From NCBI RefSeq assembly GCF_018119395.1, contig NZ_JAGPWD010000004.1, positions 174,162 to 238,161 of the forward strand: DNA of 64,000 nucleotides, read 5' to 3'. Below the pieces are notes generated by a model, which worked only from the letters and a program-made list of their open reading frames with translations, was not told the DNA's origin and ran no database searches. The stretch is from Massilia sp. ZL223. GTDB lineage: Bacteria; Pseudomonadota; Gammaproteobacteria; Burkholderiales; Burkholderiaceae_D. Both the position numbers and the translations under genes were made by a program. Positions 19,460-29,224 of this stretch are shown here, in pieces (positions within the stretch are counted from its first letter, which is position 1; every line of letters starts with the position of its first letter).

Positions 19460-21268
19460 ATGTCCACCAACGACACCCGCGCCGAACGGCTGGCCCAATT
19501 GCGCAGCGCCATGGCGCGCCACGGCATCGACGCCTGCATCATCCCGTCGAGCGATCCGCACCTCTCGGAATACCTGCCCGGCCACTGGAAGGGCCGCGAA
19601 TGGCTGTCCGGTTTCACCGGTTCGGTGGGCACCTTCATCGCCACCGCCGGTTTCGCGGGTGTCTGGACCGACGGGCGCTACGTGACCCAGGCCGAAACCG
19701 AGCTGGCGGGCTCAAGGATCCAGCTGATGAAGATCCCGAGCGCGGCGAGCCAGATCCACGTCGACTGGCTGGCCGCCAACGTGCACGCCGGCGGCACGGT
19801 GGCGGTCGATGCGCGCGTGCTCGGCCTGGCCGGCGCGCGCCTGCTGCAGGAAGCGCTGGGGGCGCGCGGCGTCAAGCTGCGCACGGACATCGACCTGCTC
19901 GAGGAGGTCTGGAGCGAGCGCCCGGCGCTGCCGCTCGACCCCGTGTTCGAGCACCTGCCGCCGTTCGCGACCGTGGAACGCCACGAGAAGCTGGCCGCGG
20001 TCCGCGCCGCGATGGAAGCGCATGGCGCCGGCTACCACTTCATCTCGACCCTGGACGACATTGCCTACTTGTTCAACCTGCGCGGCGCCGATGTCAGCTT
20101 CAATCCGGTGTTCCTGGCGCATGCGCTGATCGGCCGCGCCGACGCCACCCTGTTCATCGGCGAAGGCAAGGTGCCGCACGAGCTGCGCGCGCGCCTGGAG
20201 CATGACGGCGTCCACCTGGCGCCTTATGCCAACGCCGCGCACGCGCTGGAGTCGCTGCCGGACGGCGCCACCTTGCTGCTCGATCCGCGCCGCGTGACGG
20301 CCGGCATGCGCGCCGCGGTGGCGCAGGGCGTGCGCGTGGCCGAAGCCGTCAACCCGACCACCTTCGCCAAGTCGCGCAAAGTCGAATCGGAAGCGGCCAA
20401 CGTGCGCGCCACCATGGAGCAGGACGGCGCGGCGCTGTGCGAGTTCTTCTCCTGGCTCGAGCCGCTGCTGGCCAACGCCGATCGCGCGCCGGTAAGCGAA
20501 GTCGACATCGACACCCAGCTGACGCAGGCGCGCACGCGGCGGCCGCATTTCATCTGCCCGAGCTTCTCGACCATCGCCGGCTTCAATGCGAACGGTGCGA
20601 TCATCCACTATCGCGCCGCGCCGGAATCCTGCGCCACCATCGAAGGCGACGGCCTGCTGCTGATCGACTCGGGCGGCCAGTACCTGGGCGGCACCACCGA
20701 CATCACGCGCGTGATCCCGGTCGGCACGCCGTCCGACGCTCAGAAGCGCGACTACACGCTGGTGCTCAAGGGCCTGATCAACCTGTCGGCCACGCGCTTC
20801 CCGCGCGGCATCCGTTCGCCGATGCTGGACGCGATCGCGCGCGCGCCGATCTGGGCGGCCGGCATCGACTACGCCCACGGCACCGGCCACGGCGTGGGCT
20901 ACTTCCTGAACGTGCACGAAGGTCCCCAGACCATCTCGCCGTCGGCGCTGCCCGAAGCGCACACCGCGATGGAGCCGGGCATGATCACCTCGATCGAGCC
21001 GGGCATCTATCGTCCGGGACGCTGGGGCATCCGCATCGAGAACCTGGTGCTGAACCGCAGCGTCGAGACCACCGAGTTCGGCGAGTACCTGGGCTTCGAG
21101 ACCCTGACCCTGTGCCCGATCGACACCCGCTGCCTCGACATGAGCATCTTGCGCCCGGATGAAATCGCGTGGCTGAACGACTACCACGCGACCGTGCGTG
21201 CGCGCCTGGCGCCGCATGTCGAGGGCGCCGCGCGGGACTGGCTGATGCTGCGCACGGAGGCGATCTGA
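19460..21268 (+). CDS. Xaa-Pro aminopeptidase family peptidase (M24B)
   Basis: 602 residues from the ATG at 19460. Two creatinase-like N-terminal domains precede the pita-bread catalytic domain. The five metal ligands are recognisable: Asp in LLIDSGGQY (~401), Asp in GTTDITR (~413), His in GTGHGVGYFLNVHEG, Glu in SIEPGIY and Glu in IRIENLVL. The C-terminal M24_C extension (LTLCPIDTRCLDMSIL) is present, as in long aminopeptidase P forms. It removes N-terminal residues preceding proline. The stop overlaps the next start (TGATG). Confidence 0.95.
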   Translation: MSTNDTRAERLAQLRSAMARHGIDACIIPSSDPHLSEYLPGHWKGREWLSGFTGSVGTFIATAGFAGVWTDGRYVTQAETELAGSRIQLMKIPSAASQIHVDWLAANVHAGGTVAVDARVLGLAGARLLQEALGARGVKLRTDIDLLEEVWSERPALPLDPVFEHLPPFATVERHEKLAAVRAAMEAHGAGYHFISTLDDIAYLFNLRGADVSFNPVFLAHALIGRADATLFIGEGKVPHELRARLEHDGVHLAPYANAAHALESLPDGATLLLDPRRVTAGMRAAVAQGVRVAEAVNPTTFAKSRKVESEAANVRATMEQDGAALCEFFSWLEPLLANADRAPVSEVDIDTQLTQARTRRPHFICPSFSTIAGFNANGAIIHYRAAPESCATIEGDGLLLIDSGGQYLGGTTDITRVIPVGTPSDAQKRDYTLVLKGLINLSATRFPRGIRSPMLDAIARAPIWAAGIDYAHGTGHGVGYFLNVHEGPQTISPSALPEAHTAMEPGMITSIEPGIYRPGRWGIRIENLVLNRSVETTEFGEYLGFETLTLCPIDTRCLDMSILRPDEIAWLNDYHATVRARLAPHVEGAARDWLMLRTEAI

Positions 21269-21528
21269 TGGCCGGCGGACGCTCCACCCGCGCCAGCTCG
21301 GCGGTCGAACGGCTGAAGAAGCGTACCGGGAACATGGGCTATTCAATGGCCCGTACCGGCGACGGCCTGTTCTTCCTGTCCGAAGCGCCGGGCGCGCCGC
21401 CGCTGTGTGCGCCGCTCGAACTGGACGACTTCGTCGCCTTCGTCAACGGCCTCGGCCCGCAGGAAGTGAAGCGGATCAGCAAACACGATCTCGCCTTCGA
21501 GAAGCAACTGGTCAAGAAGAAGCCCTAG
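21268..21528 (+). CDS. Conserved hypothetical protein, 86 residues
   Basis: The start ATG shares its A with the last base of the aminopeptidase stop codon, so translation is probably coupled. The protein is basic at the N-terminus (STRASSAVERLKKRTGN), has a core FFLSEAPGAPPLCAPLELDDFVAFVN and a Lys-rich end (KQLVKKKP). No domain is recognised. It lies between the M24 peptidase and the MgtC-family gene, 8 bases before the latter. Confidence 0.7.
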   Translation: MAGGRSTRASSAVERLKKRTGNMGYSMARTGDGLFFLSEAPGAPPLCAPLELDDFVAFVNGLGPQEVKRISKHDLAFEKQLVKKKP

Positions 21529-21536
21529 GCGCCGCC

Positions 21537-22283
21537 ATGAACAAGAACGAATTGCTGGCCACCTACTGGTCAGGGCCCGAGATTTTCACCAATGCGCTGA
21601 TCCTGCTGCACCTGGCGGGGGCGCTGGCGCTCGGCCTGCTGGTCGGCTACGAGCGCGCCTACCACGGGCGCGCGGCCGGCATGCGCACTTATGGCCTGGT
21701 GTGCATGGCCTCGGCGGCGCTGACCATCCTGGCCGGCTATCCGGACTTCTGGTACGGCGGCGGCGCCTCCGGCTTCCTGGCCCCGGTCGACCCGACCCGC
21801 ATCATCCAGGGCGTGGTGACCGGCATCGGCTTCCTCGGCGCCGGCGTGATCATGCGCGAAGGCTTCAACATCAGCGGCCTGACCACGGCGGCCTCGATCT
21901 GGGCCTCGTCGGCGATCGGCATCCTGGTCGGCGTCGGCTTCTACCTGGCCGCGATGGGCCTGGCTTTCTTCGCCTCGATGATCATGATCTACCTGAACCG
22001 CCTGGAGAGCTTCCTGCCGGCGCGCCACGCGGTGGCGGTGCGGGTGCGCTTCAAGCCCGATTTCCTGCCGCGCGAAGAGGGCCTGCGCCAGGCCGCGCTG
22101 GAGCGCGGCTACGAGATCGCCGGCAGCTCGCTCACCATCAGCAGCGAGAACGGCCGCCAGGAATGGCGCTTCGTGGCGCTGGCGCTGTCGCGCAAGTCGG
22201 GCGCGCCGCTGCACGCGCTGGCCGGAGAGCTGGCCGCTTTCGAAGGCGTGGAAGGCTTCCAGGTATCGCACGCCCGTAATTGA
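21537..22283 (+). CDS. MgtC/SapB family membrane protein
   Basis: 248 residues from the ATG at 21537. The N-terminal MgtC membrane domain has about four to five helices with the characteristic GYERAYHGRAAGMRTYGLV, GIGFLGAGVIMREG and LTTAASIWASSAIGI segments. A cytosolic C-terminal domain (about residues 165-248) looks ACT-like. MgtC proteins are linked to survival in low magnesium and acid; some act on the F1F0 ATPase. Third gene of the M24 operon. Confidence 0.92.
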   Translation: MNKNELLATYWSGPEIFTNALILLHLAGALALGLLVGYERAYHGRAAGMRTYGLVCMASAALTILAGYPDFWYGGGASGFLAPVDPTRIIQGVVTGIGFLGAGVIMREGFNISGLTTAASIWASSAIGILVGVGFYLAAMGLAFFASMIMIYLNRLESFLPARHAVAVRVRFKPDFLPREEGLRQAALERGYEIAGSSLTISSENGRQEWRFVALALSRKSGAPLHALAGELAAFEGVEGFQVSHARN

Positions 22284-22319
22284 CATCGAATAACAATACT
22301 CTCCAAAACCGGAACAGCC

Positions 22320-22913
22320 ATGGAAGCAACAGACGTACAAGCCCAGGACGTACTCGATTTCTGGTTCCTGCCGCCTTCGCACGAAGGCCACGGCAAGCAG
22401 CGGCCAGAGTGGTTCCGCAAGGACGACAGGTTCGACGCGGCGATCCGCGAGCGCTTCGGCGCCACCATCGCCAAGGCGGTGGCGGGCGGCCTGCGCGAAT
22501 GGGATGCGCTCGGCCCACGCGGCGTGCTGGCGCGCCTGCTGATGCTCGACCAGTTCACGCGCAACGCCCACCGCAACACGCCCGAGTCCTTCGCCGGCGA
22601 CACGCTGGCCCTGGCCGCCGCACGCCAGCTGGTGGACTCCGGCGGGCACCTGGCACTGTCGCCGGTGGAGCGCTCCTTCGCCTACATGCCTTTCGAGCAC
22701 GCCGAGGACGCGCGCATGCAGGAACAGGCGGTGGAGCTGTTCACCGCGCTGTCGAACGAGCACGCGGGCTTCGCGGAGACGCTCGACTATGCGCACCGCC
22801 ACCGCGGCGTGATCGCGCGCTTCGGCCGCTTCCCGCACCGTAATGCGATCCTGGGCCGCGCCTCCACGCCGGAGGAAACCGAGTACCTGCGCCAGCCCGG
22901 CTCGGGCTTCTGA
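22320..22913 (+). CDS. DUF924 family protein
   Basis: 197 residues. Typical DUF924 features: VLDFWFLPP and PEWFRKDDRFDAAIRERF at the start, LARLLMLDQFTRNAHR in the middle, SFAYMPFEHAEDARMQ, and the C-terminal FGRFPHRNAILGRAST. The fold is an all-alpha TPR-like one and the function is unknown. The next gene begins two bases after its stop. Confidence 0.92.
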   Translation: MEATDVQAQDVLDFWFLPPSHEGHGKQRPEWFRKDDRFDAAIRERFGATIAKAVAGGLREWDALGPRGVLARLLMLDQFTRNAHRNTPESFAGDTLALAAARQLVDSGGHLALSPVERSFAYMPFEHAEDARMQEQAVELFTALSNEHAGFAETLDYAHRHRGVIARFGRFPHRNAILGRASTPEETEYLRQPGSGF

Positions 22914-22914
22914 G

Positions 22915-23745
22915 GTGGCGCCTGCATTGAACCTGGCCGGCGCCGGCCACGTCGGGCGCGCGCTGGGCCGCCTGTTCCATGCCAGCGGCGTGTTCGCGGT
23001 CCAGGACGTGCTGACCCGTTCGGCGGACAGCGCGCGGCAGGCGGTGGACTTCATCGGCGCCGGTACGCCCGCCTCGACGCTCGCGGCCATGCGCCCGGCG
23101 CGTGCCTGGCTGCTGGCCGTGAACGACGACCAGATCGCGCCTGTGTGCGCGGCGCTGGCCGCCGCGCATGACCTGAAGGGCGCGGTGATCTTCCATTGCA
23201 GCGGCGCCAAGGCCTCCTCCGAACTGCAGGCGGCGCGCGACGCCGGCGCCCTGGTGGCGAGCGTGCACCCGATCCGCAGCTTCGCCGATCCCGACAAGGT
23301 GGCGCGCGAGTTCGCCGGCACTTTCTGCGGCATCGAAGGCGATGTGGAGGCGCTCACGCTGCTCGAACCGGCCTTCGCGGCGATCGGTGCGCGCCTGGTG
23401 GAGATCGATCCGGCTGCCAAGACCGTCTACCACGCCGCCGCCGTGTTCGCCTCGAATTACCTGGTGACGGTACTGGATGCGTCCCTGCGCGCCTACCAGG
23501 CCGCTGGCGCGCCCGAAGAGGTGGCGCGCGAGCTGGCGCGGCCGCTGGCCGAGGAAACGCTGGCCAACGTGTTCCGCCTGGGGCCGGCCGCCGCCCTCAG
23601 CGGCCCGGTGGCGCGCGGCGACTTCGCCACCGTGGCGCGCCAGCAGGCGGCGCTCACGCAATGGGACGCGCCCACCGGCCAGCTCTACGAAGCACTGGTG
23701 GCGCCGACCACCGACCTGGCCCGGCGCAAGCCGAAGCAAACCTGA
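22915..23745 (+). CDS. Rossmann-like/DUF2520 protein, 6-phosphogluconate dehydrogenase-like fold
   Basis: 276 residues from a GTG at 22915, which leaves only one base after the DUF924 stop; a TTG at 22927 is also possible. The nucleotide-binding loop NLAGAGHVGRALGRLF is followed by VIFHCSGAKASSEL and ASVHPIRSFADP, then a DUF2520 helical domain (YHAAAVFASNYLVTVLD, GPVARGDFATV). The family is related to NADP-dependent dehydrogenases; substrate unknown. Confidence 0.88.
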   Translation: MAPALNLAGAGHVGRALGRLFHASGVFAVQDVLTRSADSARQAVDFIGAGTPASTLAAMRPARAWLLAVNDDQIAPVCAALAAAHDLKGAVIFHCSGAKASSELQAARDAGALVASVHPIRSFADPDKVAREFAGTFCGIEGDVEALTLLEPAFAAIGARLVEIDPAAKTVYHAAAVFASNYLVTVLDASLRAYQAAGAPEEVARELARPLAEETLANVFRLGPAAALSGPVARGDFATVARQQAALTQWDAPTGQLYEALVAPTTDLARRKPKQT

Positions 23746-23761
23746 ATCGCAAGGAGAACAT

Positions 23762-24139
23762 ATGGTGTTGACCGCCTGGGCCTCGCTGGCCGTGCTGGGC
23801 GTGTATTTCTGGACCTGGGCGAACGCCGCCCGGGCTCGTGCGCGCTACGACGTGCCGGCGCCCTCGATGGAGGGCCCGGAAGGCTTCCTGCGCGCCCATC
23901 GCGTGCAAATGAACACCCTCGAGCAGCTGCCGCTGGTGCTCGTGCCCCTGTTCCTGTGCGGCGCCTTCCTGGGCGACGTCTGGGCCGCCGCGGGCGGCCT
24001 GCTGTGGTGCGCCAGCCGGATCCTGTACGCGCTCGGCTATGTCCGCGATCCGGCCAGGCGCGAAATGGGTTTCATTCTTGGCATGCTTGCCTGTGCTGCA
24101 TTGATTGGCGGCTCAGTTGTGGGCTTATTGCTGCGCTAG
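23762..24139 (+). CDS. MAPEG family membrane protein
   Basis: 125 residues from the ATG at 23762, preceded by AAGGAGAACAT. Four membrane helices are expected, with the MAPEG hallmark RAHRVQMNTLEQLPLVL in the second helix region and RILYALGYVRDPARRE before the third. MAPEG enzymes use glutathione on lipophilic substrates at the membrane; the bacterial substrate is not defined. Third gene of the DUF924 group. Confidence 0.93.
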   Translation: MVLTAWASLAVLGVYFWTWANAARARARYDVPAPSMEGPEGFLRAHRVQMNTLEQLPLVLVPLFLCGAFLGDVWAAAGGLLWCASRILYALGYVRDPARREMGFILGMLACAALIGGSVVGLLLR

Positions 24140-24214
24140 AGTCAAGAAACTACAGAGAAAGATCGACAAAGTTCCCAGAGGGCAATAAGCTAGGCTGCTA
24201 ATCACACAAAACAT

Positions 24215-24252
24215 GGTCCGCGCGCCAATCGGAAAGCTTGCCGGCGCGGACC
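24215..24252 (+). promoter_or_regulatory. Leader hairpin upstream of the gene at 24271
   Basis: GGTCCGCGC at 24215-24223 pairs with GCGCGGACC at 24244-24252, a perfect 9-bp GC-rich stem with a 20-base loop. It ends just before the ribosome-binding region (GGAGAAGGAG), so it could affect translation start. No known riboswitch class is recognised. Confidence 0.45.
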
Positions 24253-24270
24253 CTGGAGAAGGAGAACACT

Positions 24271-24633
24271 ATGTTGTTTCTGAAGAGCACCAGCGTTACC
24301 AAGGCCCCAGGCATTTACGAAGTCGATGTCGCGGCCAAGCCGCCCGGCAAGACCTTTGGCGTCTTCATGGCGACCGACCCGGACAATCCGCCGCAGTCCA
24401 TCCTTGCCGGCCTGGCGGAACTGGGCTTCCGCAATATCCACGAGCAGCGCTACGTCCACAAGGACAAGGGCAAGGTCCTTGACCTGCATTTCCAGAAAGA
24501 CGGCACCGACCTGTTCGCCGGCTGGAAGTCGGAAGAGTGCACGGCCAACCTGGCCGCCCTCGATGCGCTGTTCGGCAATGTCGGCATCAAGCTCGCTCCG
24601 CGCGTGATGAGCCTGGCCGAAGCCTACCGTTAA
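24271..24633 (+). CDS. Hypothetical protein, 120 residues
   Basis: ATG at 24271 with an exceptionally good purine-rich ribosome site. The sequence is soluble and mixed alpha/beta (TFGVFMATDPDNPPQSILA, FRNIHEQRYVHKDKGKVLDL, WKSEECTANLAALDAL). No family is recognised and there is no signal peptide. Its stop overlaps by four bases that of the convergent gene at 24630-25205. The strong start signal and stable leader hairpin suggest an abundant, possibly regulated protein. Confidence 0.65.
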   Translation: MLFLKSTSVTKAPGIYEVDVAAKPPGKTFGVFMATDPDNPPQSILAGLAELGFRNIHEQRYVHKDKGKVLDLHFQKDGTDLFAGWKSEECTANLAALDALFGNVGIKLAPRVMSLAEAYR

Positions 24634-25205
24634 GCGGCGACGTCGATGTGATACAGCGCCCAGGGACAGGCGCCGAAACGCTCGTTGAGCGGGCGCTTTG
24701 CCATTTCCGGCACCCGGTCGGCGTCGTACACCGCCCATAAGGGGCCCAGCCCGCCCAAGGGCATAGTCTTGCCGTCCAGGTGGGTGGCGACGATGAGCTT
24801 CCAGGCGCGGGCCTGGCGCATCTCCAGCGCCGCCGCATAGCCGTCCACCGCCCGCAGCACCACCTTGGCTGCATCGCCCGGCCGGGCGCCCCCCTGCGCC
24901 AGCACATCCGCCAGCAGCGGACCGCGCAGAGTATGCGGCTTGCCGTCGTATTCGAGGGTGGGGCGGATCGTCTGCGCGGGCAGGGAAGCCAGCGCGGCGA
25001 AATCCATGGCATAGGCTTGTGCGAAGTCCAGTTTCTGCTTGTGCATCATCTGGTCGAGCGCCGGATCAAGCGCGCCACGATTGCTGCGCCCTATGGCGCC
25101 GGTGATCGTCAGCAGGGCCGGGCCTTGCAGCGTGGGCTTGGCCGCGGCAAAGACGGGCGCGGCGCCGGCCAGCGCGGCGGCGCCGAGGAAGTGGCGTTTG
25201 TCCAT
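24630..25205 (-). CDS. Exported molybdopterin-binding-like protein (sulfite-oxidase fold), probably without cofactor cysteine
   Basis: 191 residues with an N-terminal signal (MDKRHFLGAAALAGAAPVFA). The core resembles the oxidoreductase molybdopterin-binding domain: LLTITGAIGRSN, MDFAALASLPAQTI, LRGPLLADVL, VVLRAVDGYAAALE and MPLGGLGPLWAVYDAD. Only one Cys is present (ERFGACPWALY near the C-terminus), so the usual molybdenum-ligating Cys does not seem to be there. Such short exported members are common and uncharacterised. Confidence 0.72.
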   Translation of the reverse strand: MDKRHFLGAAALAGAAPVFAAAKPTLQGPALLTITGAIGRSNRGALDPALDQMMHKQKLDFAQAYAMDFAALASLPAQTIRPTLEYDGKPHTLRGPLLADVLAQGGARPGDAAKVVLRAVDGYAAALEMRQARAWKLIVATHLDGKTMPLGGLGPLWAVYDADRVPEMAKRPLNERFGACPWALYHIDVAA

Positions 25206-25257
25206 GCGAGAATGTCCTTCCTGGGAAAGCCGCCATCATAGCCTTGAACATTGCACT

Positions 25258-25854
25258 ATGGATTTATTTAGCGCAGGCCCCGGCCTGATGCCGATCCCGT
25301 TGCCGGACGGCGAACTCGGCTGGCTGCAGCAGCTGCCGCTGCCCTGGCCGAACGGGGATGTGCTGGCGCGCCTGATTCTCGAAACCGCCTGGCGCGAGGA
25401 AACCGTGGTCGTGTACGGCAAGCGCCACCTGCAGCCGCGGCTGAGCGCCTGGTATGGGGATGCCGCCTACCGCTATTCCGGCCTGAGCCTGGCGCCGGCG
25501 CCGTTCACACCGCTGCTGGAGGCCATCCGCGCCAGCGTCCAGCAGGTCACCCGATGCGAGTTCAACAGTGTTCTGCTGAACTACTACCGCAACGAACGCG
25601 ACAGCATGGGCATGCATGCCGACGACGAACCCGAACTGGGCCCGGCGCCTGCAATCGCTTCCCTGAGTTTTGGCGCCGAGCGCACGTTCATCCTGCGCCA
25701 CAAACAGACGAAAGAGACCCTGCGCCTGCGCCTCACGGACGGCAGCCTGCTCCTGATGAGGGGATCCACGCAACAGAATTGGTTGCACGGAATCAACAAA
25801 ACGGCAAAACCGATTGGGCCGCGCGTGAATCTAACTTTCAGGAAGATCATTTGA
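25258..25854 (+). CDS. AlkB-like 2-oxoglutarate/Fe(II) dioxygenase
   Basis: 198 residues from the ATG at 25258. The double-stranded beta-helix site is intact: iron ligands His and Asp in MGMHADDEPELG, the second His in QNWLHGINKT and the 2-oxoglutarate Arg pair in GPRVNLTFR. The VYGKRHLQPRLSAWYGD and FNSVLLNYYRNERDSMG segments match the ALKBH2/3-type branch that repairs alkylated nucleic acid bases. Closest in type to short bacterial AlkB homologs rather than the Ada-linked E. coli alkB. Confidence 0.92.
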   Translation: MDLFSAGPGLMPIPLPDGELGWLQQLPLPWPNGDVLARLILETAWREETVVVYGKRHLQPRLSAWYGDAAYRYSGLSLAPAPFTPLLEAIRASVQQVTRCEFNSVLLNYYRNERDSMGMHADDEPELGPAPAIASLSFGAERTFILRHKQTKETLRLRLTDGSLLLMRGSTQQNWLHGINKTAKPIGPRVNLTFRKII

Positions 25855-25982
25855 TCTTCTTTCTTCTTGCGCTATCTGGTATGTATTTTATCTGACCGCA
25901 AAGTCAGAACGTTACATCCGCTTACAGTTTTTACGGGTTTGGCAACGCTTTCATTTTTTGTCAATGCTATCTTGGCCCTATT

Positions 25983-26001
25983 GCGATTCATTGGGAATCG
26001 C
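25983..26001. promoter_or_regulatory. Inverted repeat upstream of the outer-membrane barrel gene
   Basis: GCGATTC (25983-25989) and GAATCGC (25995-26001) form a perfect 7-bp inverted repeat with a 5-base centre, 29 bases before the ATG. It could be an operator or a leader hairpin. Confidence 0.35.
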
Positions 26002-26029
26002 GAACCAAGTAACAAGAAGAGGATCCGTA

Positions 26030-26602
26030 ATGAACAAGCTTATCGTTGCACTGATCGCGTCCGTCGCGGCGATGTCCGCCGCTCATGCCCAGCAAGACAC
26101 CCCGCGCGCCTATGTCGGCGTGGGTGTGGCCAGCGCCGACCACCAGAATTCCCTGCCGGGCGCCACCAGCGTCGATGCCGACGGCTACAAGGCCTCGGGC
26201 AAGATCTTCGGCGGCTATGACTTCAACCGTACCTGGGGCGTCGAAGCCGGCTACACCGATTTCCGCAGCTCGAACGTGACCTATTCGCTCGGCGGCGTGC
26301 CGGGCAGCGGTGAAACGAAAGGCCATTCGCTGTATGTGGCGGGCAAGGCGAGCATGCCGATCAACGAGCAGTTCCTGGCGTATGCCAAGCTGGGCGTGTC
26401 GCGCAACAAGAACGAGCTCGAGACCGTCAATGCTGTGATGAACCGCAGCCACAGCAAGACCGAGGCATATGGTGCGCTGGGGCTGCAGTACAACATCAAC
26501 CAGGATGTTTCCCTGATTGCTGAGTACGAGCGCTATGGCAAGAGCAAGGACTTCGGCGCGAAGCCGAATGTGTGGACGATCGGGGCGAAGTACAGCTTCT
26601 GA
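26030..26602 (+). CDS. Outer-membrane beta-barrel protein (OmpA/OmpW-like)
   Basis: 190 residues from the ATG at 26030 (AAGAGGA upstream). A signal peptide ends at SAAHAQ. The mature part shows alternating strands ending in aromatic residues (YVGVGVASAD, FGGYDFNRTWGVEAGYTDF, AYGALGLQYNINQDVSLIAEYERYG) and a terminal Phe, as expected for an 8-stranded barrel. No OmpA peptidoglycan-binding domain. A rho-independent terminator follows. Confidence 0.85.
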   Translation: MNKLIVALIASVAAMSAAHAQQDTPRAYVGVGVASADHQNSLPGATSVDADGYKASGKIFGGYDFNRTWGVEAGYTDFRSSNVTYSLGGVPGSGETKGHSLYVAGKASMPINEQFLAYAKLGVSRNKNELETVNAVMNRSHSKTEAYGALGLQYNINQDVSLIAEYERYGKSKDFGAKPNVWTIGAKYSF

Positions 26603-26621
26603 TTGGACTGCGGTTCAAGCG

Positions 26622-26653
26622 AAAAAGGCCCTGCGGGGCCTTTTTCTTTTTTG
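26622..26653 (+). terminator. Rho-independent terminator of the barrel gene
   Basis: AAAAAGGCCC-TGC-GGGGCCTTTTTCTTTTTT: GC-rich hairpin with a short loop and a T run, 19 bases after the stop. Confidence 0.88.
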
Positions 26654-26700
26654 AGCGGATGCAGACATGGTCGTAAGAGTCACCCTCAACTTCCCCGTCG

Positions 26701-26745
26701 TCCCCGCCTTCGCGGGGAGTCATTGCCGCCAGTGGCGGGAATGAC
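26701..26745 (-). repeat. REP element next to the RAYT gene
   Basis: TCCCCGC-CTTC-GCGGGGA (26701-26718), then a 27-base palindrome GTCATT..AATGAC with loop AGT (26719-26745). On the minus strand it has the same order as the copy at 18107. Both stems differ from that copy by paired changes that keep base pairing. It starts 28 bases beyond the RAYT stop. Confidence 0.85.
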
Positions 26746-26772
26746 GTTTTGAAGTGAGTGGTGCTAACGGAG

Positions 26773-27306
26773 CTAAAGCCGCGCCAGCACCATTCCCTGC
26801 GGCCTTGTCACCCACGGCGGCACGATCAGCTCCGCCTCCGGCTGCGCATGCCCCGCCGACAGGAACCGGTGCAGCGACGACCACGGCCACTCGCGCGGCG
26901 CCACGCAGTGCCCATGGCGTACGGCATCCGTGTGCACGTAGTCCACCAGCGCCTTGTAGTCCTGGTCTTCCTGCACCCGGTAATGCCGGTAGTGCCGCTC
27001 CCACACCGCCCCATCGCTTGCATCCGCCATGCCGGCCTTGCGCAAGGCTTTCGAGAATGCGATCTTGACCGCGCGCCAGCGGCTGGAGCAGTCGTGGTCG
27101 CCCGGGGGCAGGGTCCAGATCGTATGCGCGTGGTTCGGCAGCACCACCCAGGCGTCGACGTGGAAGGGCTTGCGCACGCGCGCCAGCCGCATCGCTTCGC
27201 CAAACGCGGAAATGTGCTCGGTCAGCAGGGCGCTGCCACGGTCTAGAAGGCGCACCGTGAAAAAGAACGTCCCGCCAGGGACGCGGTTGTCGCGGTAATC
27301 TGTCAT
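26773..27306 (-). CDS. REP-associated tyrosine transposase (RAYT, IS200-like fold)
   Basis: 177 residues from the ATG at 27306; upstream in-frame sequence looks non-coding. The Y1 transposase core is present: GGTFFFTVRLLDRGS, the HUH-type metal motif as HAH in VVLPNHAHTIW, WERHYRHYRVQEDQDY, and the catalytic Tyr in DYVHTDAVRHG, followed by PREWPWSSLHRF. RAYTs are single-copy domesticated relatives of IS200/IS605 transposases thought to spread REP sequences in trans. A REP copy lies directly beyond the stop codon, giving a REPtron-like layout. The gene looks intact. Confidence 0.9.
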   Translation of the reverse strand: MTDYRDNRVPGGTFFFTVRLLDRGSALLTEHISAFGEAMRLARVRKPFHVDAWVVLPNHAHTIWTLPPGDHDCSSRWRAVKIAFSKALRKAGMADASDGAVWERHYRHYRVQEDQDYKALVDYVHTDAVRHGHCVAPREWPWSSLHRFLSAGHAQPEAELIVPPWVTRPQGMVLARL

Positions 27307-27427
27307 GGGTATGTTTAACGCCCGGCAGCCGTAGCGACGGCAAGGCAGGACCAGGCGCTTGCACGGCCTCGTCCTCGGGAATTCTACACACGAAGCCACG
27401 ATCCCCACGTTCCGTTTCCGGGCGTAA

Positions 27428-27462
27428 AAAAGCCCGCGCAGTGACTCCCTGCGCGGGCTTTT
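27428..27462 (-). terminator. Rho-independent terminator of ettA
   Basis: A 13-bp stem (AAAAGCCCGCGCA with TGCGCGGGCTTTT, loop GTGACTCCC) with a T run on the minus strand, 17 bases after the ettA stop. Confidence 0.88.
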
Positions 27463-27479
27463 CTTTAGGAAACAAGCAT

Positions 27480-29147
<1,668 letters not shown>

Positions 29148-29224
29148 GCTTTAACTCTGGTGTTGTTTAAGGTGCACAGGATACGACAGAACCCGTTTCG
29201 CACACAGGATTTATTGGTGCCGCA

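Noticed and set aside
24215..24270. Known riboswitch
   Set aside because: Only one simple stem; no conserved core of any riboswitch class that I recognise.
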